From Holophagae bacterium (GTDB lineage: Bacteria > Acidobacteriota > Thermoanaerobaculia > Thermoanaerobaculales > Sulfomarinibacteraceae): 6,003 bases of DNA. The translations under genes and the position numbers were made by a program. The stretch lies in contig JAUWTC010000179.1 of assembly GCA_030609785.1 (NCBI GenBank), forward strand, positions 1-6,003, written 5' to 3'. Each line of letters begins with the position of its first letter. Within the stretch, counting starts at the first letter, position 1. The notes beneath the pieces are model-generated. The model made no database searches, had not been told where the DNA came from, and saw nothing but the letters and a program-made list of their open reading frames with translations. Shown piece after piece: positions 4,154-6,003 of this stretch.

Positions 4154-5694
4154 CCGCGTGGTCGAATCGAGCCGCCTGGGCTGCCTTGGTGTTGGTGTGC
4201 GCCGCCTTCGTCGCCCACGGCCTCTTCCACCTCTTTGTCCAGGACGATGCCTACATCTTTTTCCGGTATTCGGAGAATTGGATCAACGGATGGGGCCCGG
4301 TGTGGAACCAGGGAGAGCGGGTCGAGGGCTACACCAGTCCGGCATGGCTGGCGATCCTGACGATCGTCCGTCTGGTAATTGGATCGTTTGAACCCGCCAT
4401 CCATATCATCTCCTTAGGGCTCGGCGTCGGGGCTCTGGTCCTCCTCTTCACGCTGGCCGGGACCGTCGCACGCGACGTCTGGGCTGGGCTGGCCGCCGCA
4501 TTGCTGATGGCCTCGGATCGGACCTTCGTCCTGTGGTCAACCTCGGGCATGGAGACTCGGCTCTTCGGGTTCCTGGTGCTGGGAGCGGCCCTTCTTGTTT
4601 GGCGCCGGTACCACGATCAGGTCTCAAGGGCAGAGGATTTCATCCTCGGCCCAACTCTGCTGTTGCTCTGCCTGACTCGTCCAGAGGGTTTCCTCTTCGC
4701 CGGCCTCATGCTCCTCTTTCTACTGGTCGCTCGCCCAGCCGCCCTCCGTTCCCGGTGGGGCCTGGGTGGTTTGGCTCTGTGGGCGGCAGGGGTTGCCGGC
4801 CACCTCTGCTGGCGATGGAGCTACTACGGCGACCCGCTCCCCAACACCTTCTATGCCAAGGTTCCCGGCTTCGATTTCCACTCAGGGGCAACCTTCATGG
4901 CCGACTTTGCAACCTCGTTCCCCGTCTTCAGTCTGGCCACAATTCTGGCCGTGCTCTATCACCTCGGAGCCGCCCTGATCAAAAGGACCCCCACCTTCAA
5001 CTCCGCTCTTTCGGCCATCATCGTGGTCTACTCGGGCTATGTCGTGGCCATCGGCGGCGGATTCATGGAATTCCGAATGCTCGACGTCGTCATGGCGCCG
5101 GCATCTGTGCTGATCGTCACTGCGGTGTGGTCAGTCTTTCGACGGGTCATCCCCAAGATGGCCCCGATTCCGGCCCTGGCCGTTGTCATCGTGGCAGCCA
5201 CCGTCGGACTCAACGGCGGCATGAGGTTCGAGGACCGGCCCCACTCGGTGATGACCCGATCCGAAATGTGGGAGGACAGCACGAAGGCCTGGATCCTGGT
5301 CGGACAGTTCTTTGGTCGATCGGCCCTGCCCGGCGAGAGTCTGGCGACCACCGCGGCCGGGGCCATTCCCTACTTCTCGAAGCTCCCCTGTCTGGATCAG
5401 CTGGGCCTGAATGATCGCTTCATCGCACACCTTCCCCACGCAGAGGGTAGCGGCGTCGGACATCGAAAGATGGCGCCTGAGACCTACCTCGCCCGGCGCA
5501 AGATCACCTATGTCATCGGTCATCCCCGGCTCTACCTCCAACCCAAAGTCGAACTTCTTCAACCAGGTGAGTTTTTCGTACGCGTTGAGGACCCATCCGG
5601 GATCACGTTCTTCCTGGCCGTGAGAACCATGGCCGACCGCGAGCCTCTCATCGCCTCACTGCGAGAGCGCGGCGTCATGGTTGTTGATACCTAG
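4150..5694 (+). CDS. polytopic GT-C glycosyltransferase-like membrane protein, AftB-family-like
   Basis: The 514-residue integral membrane protein has an N-terminal membrane segment (about 8-30), further hydrophobic spans near 64-80, 85-105, 110-122, 137-152, 166-195, 205-222, 255-278, 284-303, 312-330 and 338-355, and a soluble C-terminal part (about 356-514). Straight after the first span comes Q-D-D-A-Y-I-F-F-R-Y (31-40), the acidic first-loop motif of GT-C enzymes, then G-E-R-V-E-G-Y-T-S-P-A-W (55-66). Other recognisable segments are S-T-S-G-M-E-T (130-136), T-R-P-E-G (176-180), G-D-P-L-P-N-T-F-Y-A-K (227-237) and G-G-G-F-M-E-F-R-M-L (302-311). This set resembles mycobacterial AftB and its many homologues outside mycobacteria. 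Such enzymes use polyprenyl-phosphate sugars on the outer face of the membrane. The actual sugar here is unknown. It is coupled to sixA by ATGA overlap. I read AftB only as a family resemblance, so I give no gene symbol. Confidence 0.75.
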   Translation: MTAWSNRAAWAALVLVCAAFVAHGLFHLFVQDDAYIFFRYSENWINGWGPVWNQGERVEGYTSPAWLAILTIVRLVIGSFEPAIHIISLGLGVGALVLLFTLAGTVARDVWAGLAAALLMASDRTFVLWSTSGMETRLFGFLVLGAALLVWRRYHDQVSRAEDFILGPTLLLLCLTRPEGFLFAGLMLLFLLVARPAALRSRWGLGGLALWAAGVAGHLCWRWSYYGDPLPNTFYAKVPGFDFHSGATFMADFATSFPVFSLATILAVLYHLGAALIKRTPTFNSALSAIIVVYSGYVVAIGGGFMEFRMLDVVMAPASVLIVTAVWSVFRRVIPKMAPIPALAVVIVAATVGLNGGMRFEDRPHSVMTRSEMWEDSTKAWILVGQFFGRSALPGESLATTAAGAIPYFSKLPCLDQLGLNDRFIAHLPHAEGSGVGHRKMAPETYLARRKITYVIGHPRLYLQPKVELLQPGEFFVRVEDPSGITFFLAVRTMADREPLIASLRERGVMVVDT

Positions 5695-6003
5695 TCGTAG
5701 AGGACCGCCGGCTCGCCCCTTTCCTCGATCCGCTCCTGAGCGAGCTCGAGAATGCGCGTCCGCCTGGCCCAGAGTCCTTTCAGCTGATCGTTCTTCAGCC
5801 AGGGTTCCAGTTTTTGGTTGAGCGTTTCCCTGTCGAGGCTTTCCAGACTCCGGAGAACCGAATTGGAGAATCGGACCAACGAGCCCTCCCGACGGAGTTT
5901 CTTGCGTGATAGAAAGGCCCTTGAGGAATCGATTTTCCAGATCTTCCAGTCGGCATCGATCAAAAGGTTGGAGATGTTGTTGAAGTCGGTATCCCAGGTC
6001 AGC
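5691..6003 (-). CDS. C-terminal fragment of a kinase-like protein of unknown function; 5' end outside window
   Basis: The frame enters from the right edge (first full codon 6002-6000) and stops at TAG 5693-5691, leaving 103 residues. The frame contains a TTG at 5963, but the residues upstream of it belong to the same motif, so the real start is beyond the window. The fragment begins with L-T-W-D-T-D-F-N-N-I-S-N-L-L and continues D-A-D-W-K-I-W-K-I-D-S-S-R-A-F. An Asp/Asn-rich loop, a short hairpin and then hydrophobic-I-D is the layout of the catalytic loop and metal-binding Asp in protein-kinase-like folds, including the HipA and PI3K-like groups. The rest is charged, probably helical, with no membrane segment or signal. 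I infer a kinase-like fold at modest confidence and do not know the substrate. The gene faces the GT-C gene and shares its terminal CTAG. Confidence 0.6.
   Translation of the reverse strand, partial: LTWDTDFNNISNLLIDADWKIWKIDSSRAFLSRKKLRREGSLVRFSNSVLRSLESLDRETLNQKLEPWLKNDQLKGLWARRTRILELAQERIEERGEPAVLYD

Noticed and set aside
4533..5414. 293-codon open frame on the plus strand inside the GT-C gene
   Set aside because: It is another frame of a well-supported membrane protein. Its Arg/Pro/Gly-rich composition is typical of an out-of-frame reading of GC-rich DNA.

Overview
The window is GC-rich bacterial chromosomal DNA with tightly packed genes, several of them overlapping. Its content points to surface-polysaccharide synthesis. 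No taxonomic marker is present. The UDP-diacetamido-glucuronate genes suggest, by inference, a Gram-negative-type envelope with O-antigen or another complex glycan. The phylum cannot be fixed from this sequence alone.

Layout. (1) Positions 2-637, plus strand: the C-terminal half of a GT-B fold (GT4-like) glycosyltransferase whose start lies before the window. (2) Positions 652-3439, minus strand: a three-gene operon read from right to left. It encodes a Gfo/Idh/MocA dehydrogenase (WlbA/WbpB type), a left-handed beta-helix N-acyltransferase (WlbB/WbpD type) and a DegT/DnrJ/EryC1 PLP aminotransferase (WlbC/WbpE type). This is the wlbA-wlbB-wlbC order known from Bordetella. Together the three enzymes would turn UDP-GlcNAc-uronic acid into UDP-2,3-diacetamido-2,3-dideoxy-glucuronic acid. 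The first enzyme of that route (UDP-GlcNAc 6-dehydrogenase, WbpA) and the optional 2-epimerase (WbpI/WlbD) are not in the window. (3) Positions 3440-3655: a 216-bp divergent intergenic region. It holds a five-unit G-rich heptamer array and a complementary three-unit heptamer array that can pair into a long imperfect hairpin. The G-rich array also has G-quadruplex potential. A TACAAT box lies 6 bp before the sixA ATG. (4) Positions 3656-5694, plus strand: a two-gene unit with an ATGA overlap. It encodes a SixA-type histidine phosphatase and a polytopic GT-C glycosyltransferase-like membrane protein resembling the AftB family. (5) Positions 5691-6003, minus strand: the C-terminal end of a protein with a kinase-like metal-site motif. 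Its stop codon shares a CTAG palindrome with the stop of the convergent membrane protein gene.

How they fit together. The GT4-like enzyme and the wlbABC operon belong to a nucleotide-sugar and glycan-assembly locus that continues to the left. The sixA/GT-C pair is a separate transcription unit across the divergent spacer. The spacer repeats are the part of the window least explained by known gene families. I see no RNA genes, insertion sequences, CRISPR arrays or phage genes.
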